From positions 186,001 through 250,000 of the forward strand of contig NZ_JOEI01000003.1 of the NCBI RefSeq assembly GCF_000718095.1: a DNA stretch of 64,000 nt, in the 5' to 3' direction. The notes beneath the pieces were generated by a model, which did not search any database, had not been told where the DNA came from, and saw only the letters and a program-made list of their open reading frames with translations. A program made the position numbers and the translations under genes. The DNA is from Streptomyces scopuliridis RB72. Its GTDB lineage: Bacteria > Actinomycetota > Actinomycetes > Streptomycetales > Streptomycetaceae. Shown piece by piece: positions 54,716 through 63,870 of this stretch; the first letter of the stretch is position 1, and every line of letters starts with the position of its first letter.

Positions 54716-54788
54716 TGCCCCCAACGGGATTCGAACCCGTGCTACCGCCTTGAAAGGGCGGCGTCCTGGGCCACTAGACGATGAGGGC
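54716..54788 (-). tRNA. tRNA-Glu(TTC)
   Basis: A 73-nt cloverleaf: acceptor GCCCTCA/TGGGGGC with a T-G pair, anticodon stem CCGCC/GGCGG around CTTTCAA (anticodon TTC), T loop TTCGAAT, discriminator A. Confidence 0.94.
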
Positions 54789-54868
54789 TAAGGGCCCGCC
54801 TGGGCGCTTTGCAGCGCGTCGGGGACGTGAGAAGCATATGGGATGGGCAGAGCTATCGCCAAAACGGT

Positions 54869-56515
54869 TTAGTCGGCGGGTACGGGGACGCCCGGCGAGG
54901 TCCGTGAGGGCGCGGTGGCTCCGGGCGTACGCGAGGGGGAGCCCGTGCCCGCCGACGGTCCCGGGCTGCCCGTGCCCGACGGATCCGGGCCGGGCGAGGC
55001 GCCGGCCCCCGGGGTGACGATCTCCTGCGGAAGATGGCGGCTGACCTCGGCGGTCGTCAGACCCAGCCCGCCGAGCGTGATCTCGTCCCAGGCCTGGAGC
55101 CGCTTGGTCGTCCGGTCCAGATAGAGCACGGACATCTGCACCTTCTCCGGGCTCTCGTTCTGTACGGCGCGCAGCCCGCCGCCGCCCGTCGAGCCCTCGA
55201 TCTTCAGCCGGGTGCCGTGCGGCAGCGTCTCGGTCTCGCGGTGGTGGATATGGCCCGAGAGGGCCAGCGGGACGAGGCCGTCGGTCTCCCGTGCCGCCAC
55301 CGGGTTGTGGGCGACCGCGATGTCCACGGGCGTGCCGGCCCGCTGCTGGTCGCGGAGGGCCGAGGCGAGCCGGATGCCCGTCATGCGTTCGGCGGGGTCG
55401 CCCTGGGCCTCCACCGAGCGGTCGGGGGTGAACTGCGGGTCGCCGCTGCCCGCCACCCGTACCCCGCCGACGGTCACGGCCCGGCCCTCGTCCAGGACCC
55501 GGACGTTCTTCATGCGGCCCAGATACTCCTGGGTGCCCCGGGAGTCGTGGTTGCCGCGCACCCAGACGTACGGGACGTCCAGGTCGGCGATCGGGTCGAG
55601 GAAGGTGTTCTCGGCGGAGGCGCCGTGGTCCATGGTGTCGCCGGAGTCGATGATCACGTCGATCCCGTACTGCTCCACGAGCGAGCCGATGATGTGCCAG
55701 GCCGCCGGGTTGAGATGGATGTCCGAGACATGCAGCACCCGGAGGGTGGCCGGGTCCGGCTGGAAGGTGGGGAGCGTCGAGGCGGCGTCGTACAGCTTGG
55801 TCACGTTGGTGACCAGCCGCGCCAACTCCTTCTGGTAGACGTCGAAATCGTTCACGATCGAGCGCGCGCTGCCGACCACCTGCGGGGCGGAGGAGAGCAG
55901 TCCGGAGAACCGCGGCTCCAGCACCGACTTGGGGTTCCAGGTGGCGTACGCGCCGACGCCCGAGGCGGCCAGCAGCGCGAGCGCCAGCCCGCCGGCGGCG
56001 AGGGCGCGGCGCGGGCGGCGGTAGACGGCGAGCCCGAGGGCGGTGGCTCCGGAGACGACGGCGACGACGGACCGTACGGCCAGGTCCGTGGTGCCGTTCA
56101 TGACATCGTGGCTGACCTCGCCCTGGAGGCCGGAGAGCCGCTCGGGGTGCTCGACGAGCGCCTGGGACCGTACGGGGTCCAGCTGGTCGACATCGACGTC
56201 GAGGCGGATGGGGGCGGTGTGCGTGCTCAGCTCCAGCGCGCCCAGCGGCGAGACATTGATCTTGGTGCCGCCGGTCAGGGACGGGCGCAGCGTCATCTTG
56301 GTGTCCATCGGCCCGACCGGGGTCCGTACGCTGCCGACGATCAGCAGCCCGAGCCAGGCGCCCAGCAGGACGACGGAGAGCAGCCCGACAGCGCGGGTGT
56401 AAGGGTGCGGGGAGTGGACCAGGGCGCTGGTGGGGGCGTCGCGGCGGGAACTGAGATGGCCCTGGATGCGGGTGAGCGAGGTACGGAACGGGAAGCGCGG
56501 TACATCACGGGCCAT
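54869..56515 (-). CDS. Membrane-anchored metallophosphoesterase
   Basis: A protein of 548 residues. Membrane segments lie near residues 43-60, 160-178 and 185-205, so the catalytic domain follows a membrane region. The calcineurin-like motifs are complete: HVSDIHLN, DSGDTMDHG, RGNHDS and SGHIHHRE. The C-terminus is a Pro/Ser/Gly-rich tail. The reaction is hydrolysis of a phosphate ester; the substrate is unknown. The ATG at 56515 starts MARDVPRFPF. Confidence 0.87.
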   Translation of the reverse strand: MARDVPRFPFRTSLTRIQGHLSSRRDAPTSALVHSPHPYTRAVGLLSVVLLGAWLGLLIVGSVRTPVGPMDTKMTLRPSLTGGTKINVSPLGALELSTHTAPIRLDVDVDQLDPVRSQALVEHPERLSGLQGEVSHDVMNGTTDLAVRSVVAVVSGATALGLAVYRRPRRALAAGGLALALLAASGVGAYATWNPKSVLEPRFSGLLSSAPQVVGSARSIVNDFDVYQKELARLVTNVTKLYDAASTLPTFQPDPATLRVLHVSDIHLNPAAWHIIGSLVEQYGIDVIIDSGDTMDHGASAENTFLDPIADLDVPYVWVRGNHDSRGTQEYLGRMKNVRVLDEGRAVTVGGVRVAGSGDPQFTPDRSVEAQGDPAERMTGIRLASALRDQQRAGTPVDIAVAHNPVAARETDGLVPLALSGHIHHRETETLPHGTRLKIEGSTGGGGLRAVQNESPEKVQMSVLYLDRTTKRLQAWDEITLGGLGLTTAEVSRHLPQEIVTPGAGASPGPDPSGTGSPGPSAGTGSPSRTPGATAPSRTSPGVPVPAD

Positions 56516-56646
56516 TGGTCGCGTATGCCCACGACGGGGGCCGGCCATGCCTGGGCACCGCCATCAGGAGTAATGGGCGGGGGATTCCGGTTACCCCCGG
56601 CCCCGCTCGTGACTCCGGGCCGGCTCGTTACCCCCGATCCGGCTCG

Positions 56647-56997
56647 TCACCCCCAGCCGAGCTCGTGCAGCCGGTCGTCCGCGATGCCGAAGTGGTGGGC
56701 GATCTCATGGACGACGGTCACGGAGACCTCGTGGACCACGTCCTCGGGGGTCTCGCAGTAGCGCAGGGTCGGCCCCATGTAGATGGAGATGCGGTCGGGC
56801 AGCACCCCGGCGTACCACTCGCCGCGGTCCGTGAGCGGAGTCCCTTCGTAGAGCCCCAGCAGCTCGGGGTCGGACGCGTCGGGTTCGTCCTCGACGAAGA
56901 CGGCGACATTGTCCATGACCTTGGTCAGCTCCGGGGGGATCTGATCAAGGGCCTGGCTCACCAGCTCTTCGAAGGTCTCGCGTGTCATCTCCAGCAC
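56647..56997 (-). CDS. Small zincin-like metallopeptidase family protein
   Basis: A protein of 116 residues with the zinc-binding helix HEIAHHFGI near the C-terminus and an acidic strand region before it (VFVEDEPDA, LYEGTPLTDRG, ISIYMGPTLRYC). It belongs to the short bacterial metallopeptidase family with an HExxHxxG/F site. The substrate is unknown. The first in-frame ATG is at 56997; MTRETFEELV is an equally good start. Confidence 0.87.
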   Translation of the reverse strand: MLEMTRETFEELVSQALDQIPPELTKVMDNVAVFVEDEPDASDPELLGLYEGTPLTDRGEWYAGVLPDRISIYMGPTLRYCETPEDVVHEVSVTVVHEIAHHFGIADDRLHELGWG

Positions 56998-57165
56998 ATG
57001 GCCATTGTCCAGCAGAGTCCGGCGGAACGGCCCCTGCGTTCCGCGTGCGCGGGTGCGGGATGAGTCCCGGGCGTGTCCCCGGCGGGGAAAAGGAAGTTGA
57101 GCAGGGAAACCCTTCCCTCGCCGCCGGCGGGGAGACCCGTATCGCGCCCCCCGGAGGTGCCACTC

Positions 57166-57819
57166 GTGCGCCAGTTGTCCGCCCCAGGCCGTTTCGCCGT
57201 CTGGATCGTCACGTCACTGGCGGTCGCGGCCTCCACCGGCTGCATGAGCGTCGGCGAGGACGAAGGAAAGCCGGCGCCCTCGCGGTCGGCGGAGGACCAG
57301 GGCGCCGCGGCCGAGCCCGACGGCCTCACGGGCGAGGGCGCCGGGGCCGGTGAGCCCCATGCCTGGCAGGGCCGTACGGAAGACGGCGGCGAGGAGCGGG
57401 CCGGCGCGGACGGCCGGGGGAAGGAGGGCCGGGACGGGAAGGGCTACGGCAAGGGCACGGACGAGCCGGGCGACATGGGCGGCACGGGCGGCAACGGCGC
57501 TTCGCCGAGCGCCAGTTCCGCCGTCACGCCCTCGCCCGAGCCCTCGAAGGGCACGCGTCCGCAGCCCGGGGAGCCGGTCCCGCCGGGGGACGGGCACGTA
57601 CCGCCCAAGGAGCCCACGCGCCCCGCGCCGCCGGCCTCCCCGCCGCCGGGGCCCCCGGGTCCGGATCCGGAACCGCAGCCCGAGCCGGAGCCGACGAAGC
57701 CGCCGGAGCAGCCGTCCGCGTCACCGGCGGCGGACGTCCGTACGGGCGCGATGTCGGCCGCCGACGGGACGGGGATGCGGAAGGAGCCGATGGCGTCGCC
57801 GCAACTCGGGCCGGTGTGA
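57166..57819 (+). CDS. Low-complexity Pro/Gly-rich lipoprotein
   Basis: A protein of 217 residues from a GTG at 57166 preceded by GGAGGT. The signal ends in a lipobox (AASTGC), so a lipid-anchored external protein is expected. The rest is disordered: Gly/Asp/Lys-rich, then Pro-rich (PPASPPPGPPGPDPEPQPEP). No enzymatic domain is visible. It may be a cell-wall spacer. Confidence 0.6.
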   Translation: MRQLSAPGRFAVWIVTSLAVAASTGCMSVGEDEGKPAPSRSAEDQGAAAEPDGLTGEGAGAGEPHAWQGRTEDGGEERAGADGRGKEGRDGKGYGKGTDEPGDMGGTGGNGASPSASSAVTPSPEPSKGTRPQPGEPVPPGDGHVPPKEPTRPAPPASPPPGPPGPDPEPQPEPEPTKPPEQPSASPAADVRTGAMSAADGTGMRKEPMASPQLGPV

Positions 57820-58094
57820 CGGGGGTCACCGGCGGAGGCGGTCGCGGAGGTGGTCGCGGGGGCGGTCCGTGCCCGGTCTCTGCCGGGTCTGCCGACGGGT
57901 TTACCCACTGGTTTGCCTAAGAGGGGGGAGGGTGCGTATGGTAGTAGATCGTTTGATCATTGCCCGGCGCCGACACAGAAGAGCGCCGCGTGGCGCGTAC
58001 TCTCCCTTGCCGTGGCTGACCGCATTGAGGCGGTCGATTTGCGAATCACGGAGTTTGGGCGCGTGCCGAGACTCCGGAAGGTTTCGCATTTCGC

Positions 58095-60371
58095 ATGTCC
58101 ATTTCCAGTACTGACCACGCCGTCATGCCCGAGAACGAGTCCCCCGAGACGGTCACCGATGTGACCGCCGAGACCGTTGAGATCGTGGAGAGCGCGGAGG
58201 CCGTTGTGGCCCCCGAGACGGCGACCGAGGCCCCTGAGGCCACCGAGATCTCCGAGATCTCCGAGACCTCCGAGGTCGACGAGTCCGACGAGGCGTCAGA
58301 CGCCGACGAGACCCCCGGTCTCACCTTCGGCGACCTGGGCCTCCCGGACGGCATCGTCCGCAAGCTCACCCAGAACGGCGTCACCGCCCCCTTCCCGATC
58401 CAGGCCGCGACCATCCCGGACGCCCTGGCCGGCAAGGACATCCTCGGCCGTGGCCGTACCGGCTCCGGCAAGACCCTCTCCTTCGGTCTGCCGCTGCTGG
58501 CCACGCTCGCCGGCGGCCACACCGAGAAGAAGAAGCCCCGCGGCGTCATCCTCACCCCGACCCGCGAGCTGGCGATGCAGGTCGCGGACGCCCTCCAGCC
58601 GTACGGCGATGTGCTCGGCCTGAAGATGAAGGTCGTCTGCGGCGGTACGTCGATGGGCAACCAGATCTACGCGCTGGAGCGCGGCGTCGACATCCTCGTC
58701 GCCACCCCGGGCCGGCTGCGCGACATCATCAACCGCGGCGCCTGCTCGCTGGATCAGATCCAGATCGCGATCCTCGACGAGGCCGACCAGATGTCGGACC
58801 TGGGCTTCATGCCCGAGGTCACCGAGCTGCTCGACCTGGTGCCCGCGGGCGGTCAGCGCATGCTCTTCTCCGCCACCATGGAGAACGAGATCAGCACGCT
58901 GGTCAAGCGCTATCTGTCCAACCCGGTCAGCCACGAGGTCGACAGCGCCCAGGGCAATGTCACGACCATGACGCACCACGTGCTCGTCGTGAAGCCGAAG
59001 GACAAGGCCCCGGTCACCGCGGCGATCGCCGCCCGCAAGGGCCGCACGATCATCTTCGTACGTACGCAGCTGGGCGCCGACCGTATCGCCGAGCAGCTGC
59101 GCGACTCGGGCGTGAAGGCCGACGCGCTGCACGGCGGTATGACGCAGGGCGCGCGGACCCGGACGCTGGCCGACTTCAAGGACGGTTACGTCAACGCGCT
59201 GGTCGCCACCGACGTCGCCGCGCGCGGTATCCACGTGGACGGCATCGACCTGGTGCTGAACGTGGACCCGGCCGGCGACCACAAGGACTATCTGCACCGC
59301 TCGGGCCGTACGGCGCGGGCCGGCAAGTCCGGTGTCGTCGTCTCGCTGGCGCTGCCGCACCAGCGCCGTCAGATCTTCCGGCTGATGGAGGACGCGGGCG
59401 TGGACGCCTCGCGCCACATGGTCGGCGGAGCCGGCGCGTTCGACCCGGAGGTCGCCGAGATCACCGGCGCGCGTTCGCTCACCGAGGTCCAGGCCGACTC
59501 GGCGAACAACGCGGCCAAGCAGGCCGAGCGCGAGGCCGCGGAGCTGGCCAAGCAGCTGGAGCGCGTCCAGCGCCGCGCCGCCGAACTGCGCGAGGAGGCC
59601 GGGCGCCTGGTCGCCCGTGCGGCGCGCGAGCGGGGCGACGACCCGGAGGCGGCGGTGGCCGAGGTGGCCGCCGAGGCCGAGCGCGCGGTGGAGGAGGCGG
59701 CTGCCGCTGCCGCCGCCGTACCGGCGCAGCGTGAGGAGCGCAGGGACAGCCGCGACGACCGTGGCAACTTCGGGCGGCGCGACGACCGCGGCGAGCGCAG
59801 TGGCCGGGGCGGCGCGCGGGGCTACACCCCGCGTGACGACCGCGGTGCCGAGCGCGGCGCGGACCGCGGCGGTGACCGCGGTGGGTTCCAGCGTCGCGAC
59901 GACCGCGGTGGCGACCGTGGCGGCTTCCGCCGGGACGAGCGCCGGGACGACCGCGGCGGCGACCGTGGCGGTGACCGCGGTGGCTTCCAGCGCCGTGACG
60001 ACCGTGGTGGCGAGCGCGGTGGCTTCAACCGTGACCGTCGTGACGACCGGGGCGGTTTCCAGCGCCGTGACGACCGTGGTGGCGAGCGGGGCGGCGAGCG
60101 TGGCGGTTTCAACCGCGACCGTCGGGATGACCGCGGTGGCGAGCGCCGTGACGACCGTGGTGGCCGCTCCTTCGAGCGCCGTGACCACCGGGCCAGCGAC
60201 CGCCCGTTCAACCGCGACCGCCGCGACGACCGCCCGTCGAGCGGCTTCCGCCCCGGCGGCCACGACCGTCCGTCCACCCGCCGTGACGACCACCGCGGCG
60301 GCACGACGGGCACCGGTACCGGCTCCTTCGGCCGCCGCGACGACAAGCCGCGCTGGAAGCGCAACGGCTGA
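58095..60371 (+). CDS. DEAD-box RNA helicase with RGG-rich tail
   Basis: A protein of 758 residues. An acidic N-terminal extension (1-75) precedes the helicase core: GRGRTGSGKTLSFGLPL (I), TPTRELA, TPGRLRD, LDEADQMSD (DEAD), FSATME (SAT) and HRSGRTARAG. A coiled, charged segment (about 470-540) leads to a long Arg/Gly/Asp tail (560-740) with repeats such as DDRGGDRGGFQRRDD, typical of RNA-binding tails. The family unwinds RNA in ribosome assembly and mRNA decay, often in the cold. It has a 275-bp upstream gap, allowing a long leader. A terminator follows at 60415. Confidence 0.9.
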   Translation: MSISSTDHAVMPENESPETVTDVTAETVEIVESAEAVVAPETATEAPEATEISEISETSEVDESDEASDADETPGLTFGDLGLPDGIVRKLTQNGVTAPFPIQAATIPDALAGKDILGRGRTGSGKTLSFGLPLLATLAGGHTEKKKPRGVILTPTRELAMQVADALQPYGDVLGLKMKVVCGGTSMGNQIYALERGVDILVATPGRLRDIINRGACSLDQIQIAILDEADQMSDLGFMPEVTELLDLVPAGGQRMLFSATMENEISTLVKRYLSNPVSHEVDSAQGNVTTMTHHVLVVKPKDKAPVTAAIAARKGRTIIFVRTQLGADRIAEQLRDSGVKADALHGGMTQGARTRTLADFKDGYVNALVATDVAARGIHVDGIDLVLNVDPAGDHKDYLHRSGRTARAGKSGVVVSLALPHQRRQIFRLMEDAGVDASRHMVGGAGAFDPEVAEITGARSLTEVQADSANNAAKQAEREAAELAKQLERVQRRAAELREEAGRLVARAARERGDDPEAAVAEVAAEAERAVEEAAAAAAAVPAQREERRDSRDDRGNFGRRDDRGERSGRGGARGYTPRDDRGAERGADRGGDRGGFQRRDDRGGDRGGFRRDERRDDRGGDRGGDRGGFQRRDDRGGERGGFNRDRRDDRGGFQRRDDRGGERGGERGGFNRDRRDDRGGERRDDRGGRSFERRDHRASDRPFNRDRRDDRPSSGFRPGGHDRPSTRRDDHRGGTTGTGTGSFGRRDDKPRWKRNG

Positions 60372-60414
60372 CCGCCGGTGACCGGACTCCGGTCCGTCCC
60401 GGCTGACGCGTCAC

Positions 60415-60455
60415 CAGGGCCCGTGCCCCACCCCCGAGGTGGGGCTCGGGCCCTG
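60415..60455 (+). terminator. Terminator of the DEAD-box helicase gene
   Basis: Arms CAGGGCCC-G-TGCCCCACC and GGTGGGGC-T-CGGGCCCTG pair over about 17 bp with one small mismatch around CCCGA. Confidence 0.8.
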
Positions 60456-60653
60456 CCCGCGTCCGAGGCTCCGAGGGCCCGAGGGGACGGACACCCCCGT
60501 CCGACTCCGCCCACGAAAACCGCCCTGGGCCACCCTGCCGACACCTCCCCCGCGAACCGCGCAGACACCCGCGCCGACGCGCGACATACCCACGACGGCA
60601 TACCCGATCGGCGCAGGGCCGACGGCGGGCTATGCTCGTGTGTGTTGTGCCGA

Positions 60654-60726
60654 GGGCCGTTAGCTCAATTGGCAGAGCAGCGGACTTTTAATCCGTTGGT
60701 TGTGGGTTCGAGTCCCACACGGCCTA
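60654..60726 (+). tRNA. tRNA-Lys(TTT)
   Basis: A 73-nt cloverleaf: acceptor GGGCCGT/ACGGCCT with a G-T first pair, anticodon stem CGGAC/ATCCG-type around TTTTA (anticodon TTT), T loop TTCGAGT, discriminator A. It is the only plus-strand tRNA in the window. Confidence 0.94.
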
Positions 60727-60883
60727 CCGCCCGCAGGCAGGGGAATCCCCTACTGTCCCGCACCTGAGCGCCCCGCCCGTCCCCGACCGGCAGGGGCGCT
60801 CCGTCGTCTCGACCCTCATGCGTGAGCGATACGTGAACGGACGGTCCTCGACGGGTGGTTGTGGGTTCGAGTTCCGACCCCGC

Positions 60884-61147
60884 CTACGCCTCTGCCCAGG
60901 TCAGGAATCCTTCCGGCGCCGGCGCCGGCGCCTGGGCCGGGATGCGGGCCGAGGCCGAGGCCGGGGCCGGGGGCGCGTTGAGGTGGGGTTGGGGCGTGGT
61001 GTGGCAGGGGCAGTCGCAGCGCAGCGTTTCGATCGCCGGGCCCGTGCGCGACTGCCAGGGGAGCCGGGTCTCGCCCGGGCCGTGGCACTCCGCGTGTTCG
61101 TCGATACGGCACGCCGGTGCCGTATAGGCGGGCACCTTCGGCGTCAC
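60884..61147 (-). CDS. Small Cys/His-rich hypothetical protein
   Basis: A protein of 87 residues. The N-terminal half has paired Cys/His motifs (CRIDEHAECHGPGE and LRCDCPCHTTP) that look zinc-binding. The rest is Ala/Pro-rich. The motif spacing resembles short actinobacterial proteins I recall, but no function is known. It sits just downstream of tRNA-Lys. Confidence 0.5.
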   Translation of the reverse strand: MTPKVPAYTAPACRIDEHAECHGPGETRLPWQSRTGPAIETLRCDCPCHTTPQPHLNAPPAPASASARIPAQAPAPAPEGFLTWAEA

Positions 61148-61390
61148 TGGGCCGCTTCCACTTCGTGTCCGTCCGTCGTCGCTCGGGTTGCCGCGTCATC
61201 CGTAGGTGTGGCTTCCGCGCCGTACCCACGGGGCCGGGGCGATGCCACGGCAATCACCATGACACCCTTCCCGCTACGCTGAGTTGCCCGTCCATTACTG
61301 GGCTCATGACAGTAGGGACGCGGAGATCACCGCTTGAAGTGACCACGGGTACGGGTAGCCGGCCGCGGTCCGCGTGCGATTGGGGGCCCC

Positions 61391-62509
61391 GTGCCGAACG
61401 TTCCGCGGTTCACCCTGACCTGCGGTCGGGAAAGCGGGCCGAGGGCCCGTGCGGGGATCGTGTCCGGCTATGTCTTCCGGATCATCCGTGAGCAGCTGGG
61501 GCTCACTCAGGAGGCCCTGGCCGAGCAGTTCCGGGTGTCGGCCGACACCGTCTCCGGGTGGGAGTCGGGGCGGCGGGCGCTGACCGCCGTACCCGTCGGG
61601 CAGTTGTTCGTGTACAGCCACCGGCTGATGCGGCTGGGCACCGTCCCCGCGCTGCTGCTGGCCCTGGAGCGCGCCATGGAGGCGGATGTCCTGCTCGCCG
61701 GCGCGCTGGACGGCGGTTCCTGGTACGAGGCCAGTCCGCTGGGCGCGTGCGTCATGCGGCGGGATCTGGTCGAGGTGCTCGCCTGGCCCCTCAACGGGGT
61801 CGCTCCGACGTATCTGAGCGCGCTGCCCGAGCCGCCGCGCCCCCGGCGGGGGCCGGTGCCCCGCGGGCCCGAGCTGGCGGCCGCGGACCGTCGCCGCTTC
61901 TTCTCGGAGATGCGGCGCACGGCCGAGCGGGCCCGTGGGGCGGAGAGCTTTCTGCTGCGGCGTCAGGCCCTGTATCTGGCCGGCTACGACGACCGGGCCG
62001 ACACCCCGGGCTGGCTGGCCCGCCAGCAGCGCACCGTACGGCCCGACGACTGGCTGTCGGGCTGGCTCAACTCCCGTTCGGTGGCGGCTGTCGCCGCCCG
62101 GCAGGGTGACCGGGACCGGATGCGCCACTTCATCGACAGCGCCCTCGTCGACGACGACGCGGGCGAGGCCGCCAATCTGAACTACTGGGCGTACTGGATC
62201 GGCGAGGAACCGCACATCCATCTGTCGGACGACTTCATCGCCGCCCGCACCCCGGGCCGCTGGCCGGGCGACAAGCTGATGCATCACCTCGTACGGGGGC
62301 TGACGCCGCGTCACGGGTTCTTCGACCTCAATGTCCACACCCTGTGGGCGCTGCTGGCCACCCGGCCGAATCTGCTGCGGCCCGGGGGCCAGGCCGGGAG
62401 CGCGCTGAGCGCATGTCTGCCGGCGCTGCTCGACGACCGGGAACTGTCGGCGCGGGCACGGAGGGAACTGCAGGGCATCCGGTACGCCATCCGGCTCGCC
62501 GAGGCGTAA
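61391..62509 (+). CDS. Helix-turn-helix transcriptional regulator
   Basis: A protein of 372 residues. An XRE-type helix-turn-helix lies at about residues 28-62 ([36 protein letters not shown]). The long C-terminal part is helical with a possible ligand or TPR-like fold ([40 protein letters not shown]). This architecture is common for Streptomyces regulators of unknown targets. The first in-frame ATG is at 61391; MSGY-like internal starts are possible. Two tiny genes follow on the same strand. Confidence 0.8.
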   Translation: MPNVPRFTLTCGRESGPRARAGIVSGYVFRIIREQLGLTQEALAEQFRVSADTVSGWESGRRALTAVPVGQLFVYSHRLMRLGTVPALLLALERAMEADVLLAGALDGGSWYEASPLGACVMRRDLVEVLAWPLNGVAPTYLSALPEPPRPRRGPVPRGPELAAADRRRFFSEMRRTAERARGAESFLLRRQALYLAGYDDRADTPGWLARQQRTVRPDDWLSGWLNSRSVAAVAARQGDRDRMRHFIDSALVDDDAGEAANLNYWAYWIGEEPHIHLSDDFIAARTPGRWPGDKLMHHLVRGLTPRHGFFDLNVHTLWALLATRPNLLRPGGQAGSALSACLPALLDDRELSARARRELQGIRYAIRLAEA

Positions 62510-62578
62510 TCAGGCATCGGCGGATGCCTCCCACGCCGGGCCATTCGTGGAGAGCGGAGTAAGGAGGGGCGTCGCGCC

Positions 62579-62737
62579 ATGCGCGAACAACGTTCCCCGG
62601 AACTCGCCGTGCGCGGTGCGGGGGGTCGGCGCGACGCGCACGGACTCGCCCGCTGGTTCGTCTCGGCCGCCGTGACCGACGACGATACGGACCGGACGCG
62701 CGCCGCGATCGACGAGGTCTTCGTCCTCCTCCGCTGA
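62579..62737 (+). CDS. Tiny conserved-looking protein
   Basis: A protein of 52 residues with a strong AAGGAGGGG site upstream of the ATG. It reads MREQRSPELAVRGAGGRRD, then ARWFVSAAVTDDDTDRTRAAIDEVFVLL. The second half looks like an amphipathic helix. Function unknown. It lies 69 bp after the HTH regulator. Confidence 0.55.
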   Translation: MREQRSPELAVRGAGGRRDAHGLARWFVSAAVTDDDTDRTRAAIDEVFVLLR

Positions 62738-62847
62738 GACCGGCAGGGACCTGGCACGCCCGGGTGTGATCCAGGCGACAGCCCGTGCGGAAAAGATCCG
62801 GGTCCCAGAGGCTGCGGATGGGGCGAGATCGACGCACTCTTGGGCCT

Positions 62848-63060
62848 ATGAGTGATGCACCGATCGTCGTCCACCGGGCGTCAGGGACAGGCGGGCGGCG
62901 GGTCACGGTCCGTGGGCGGATCATGGGGCTCGCCCACTCCGACGACCATCTGATCGAATTCCTGCGGCTGGCGGGGCTGCCGGACGCCTGGGAACTGCTG
63001 GACGACCCGACTTGGGTGGAGTGGCAGGGCGGCCCCGCGCACGAGTACAGCGTGGTGTGA
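62848..63060 (+). CDS. Small hypothetical protein
   Basis: A protein of 70 residues from the ATG at 62848 (an ATG at 62785 adds 21 poorly protein-like residues). It reads IVVHRASGTGGRRVTVRGRI, LAHSDDHLIEFLRLAGLPDA and WELLDDPTWVEWQGG, a compact fold with a clear conserved look. Function unknown. It is on the same strand as the HTH regulator. Confidence 0.6.
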   Translation: MSDAPIVVHRASGTGGRRVTVRGRIMGLAHSDDHLIEFLRLAGLPDAWELLDDPTWVEWQGGPAHEYSVV

Positions 63061-63139
63061 GCCGGCGTGGTGAGGTGCGTACGTGGGCCCGCCCCGCCCC
63101 GCCCCGCTCCGTAAGCCCCGTCAGTCCCGCCCCGCCCCG

Positions 63140-63808
63140 TCAGCCCTGTTGGTCCGCCCGTTCCCGCTGCTCCGCCGCGATCGCGGCGAGCTGCGTCAGG
63201 TTGTCGATCCGCCAGTCCGCCGCCTCGATCACCTCCGGGTCGTCCGCCCACAGATAGCCCCACGGCCCGCGCCGCAGATGGGCGGCGCGCAGCCCCGCCT
63301 CCCGGGCCGGGAACAGGTCGTACGCGGGGTGGTCGCCCACGTACACCGTCCTGTCGGGCGCCGCCCCGGACGCCTCGATGACACGCGCGAAGAACTCCGG
63401 CGACGGCTTCTCGACCCCCCACTCGCCCGAGGTGGCGATGAGATCGACGGGCAGATCGAGGCCGCGCAGCAGCTCCCCGGTCCTGACGGTCTGGTTGCCC
63501 GCGAGGACGACGCGGATGCCCAGGGCCCGGAGGCTCGCCAGGGCGGGCCGTACATCGGGATAGAGATCGGACTCGTCGAGATGGTCGCCGCGGCCGGCGG
63601 CCTCCCTGGCGCGGTACGCCTCGCCGACGTCCATGCCGGGCTTGATGAGGCGGAGGGCGTCGGCGTTGTCCCGGTTCTGGACGGTGGCGGCGCCGACGAG
63701 CGCGGAGATGGTGTGCCGGGGAATGCCCAGCCAGTCGGCCCAGGACGCCCAGTAGCGGTCGTCGCGGACGAGGGTCTCGCCGACGTCGAACACGATGGTT
63801 TCAATCAC
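63140..63808 (-). CDS. HAD-family hydrolase
   Basis: A protein of 222 residues. It has the nucleophile motif IVFDVGETLV (the second acid of the usual DxD is Gly), the Thr/Ser motif VVLAGNQTV, the Lys in VEKPSPEFF and the acidic motif YVGDHPAYDLFPAREAG. Family members are phosphatases or haloacid dehalogenases. The Gly in motif I occurs in HAD subfamilies with altered phosphatase activity, so the reaction is uncertain. It converges with the small gene at 62848. Confidence 0.85.
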   Translation of the reverse strand: MIETIVFDVGETLVRDDRYWASWADWLGIPRHTISALVGAATVQNRDNADALRLIKPGMDVGEAYRAREAAGRGDHLDESDLYPDVRPALASLRALGIRVVLAGNQTVRTGELLRGLDLPVDLIATSGEWGVEKPSPEFFARVIEASGAAPDRTVYVGDHPAYDLFPAREAGLRAAHLRRGPWGYLWADDPEVIEAADWRIDNLTQLAAIAAEQRERADQQG

Positions 63809-63870
63809 CGGTGTAAGCGTAGGGGGACACGCTCTGCCGATTGTCAGTGGCTGGCCGTAGCCTTGCTCCT

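Noticed and set aside
59860..60210. Repeats near the end of the DEAD-box helicase gene as non-coding repeats
   Set aside because: They keep the reading frame and encode the RGG-like tail expected for this helicase type.
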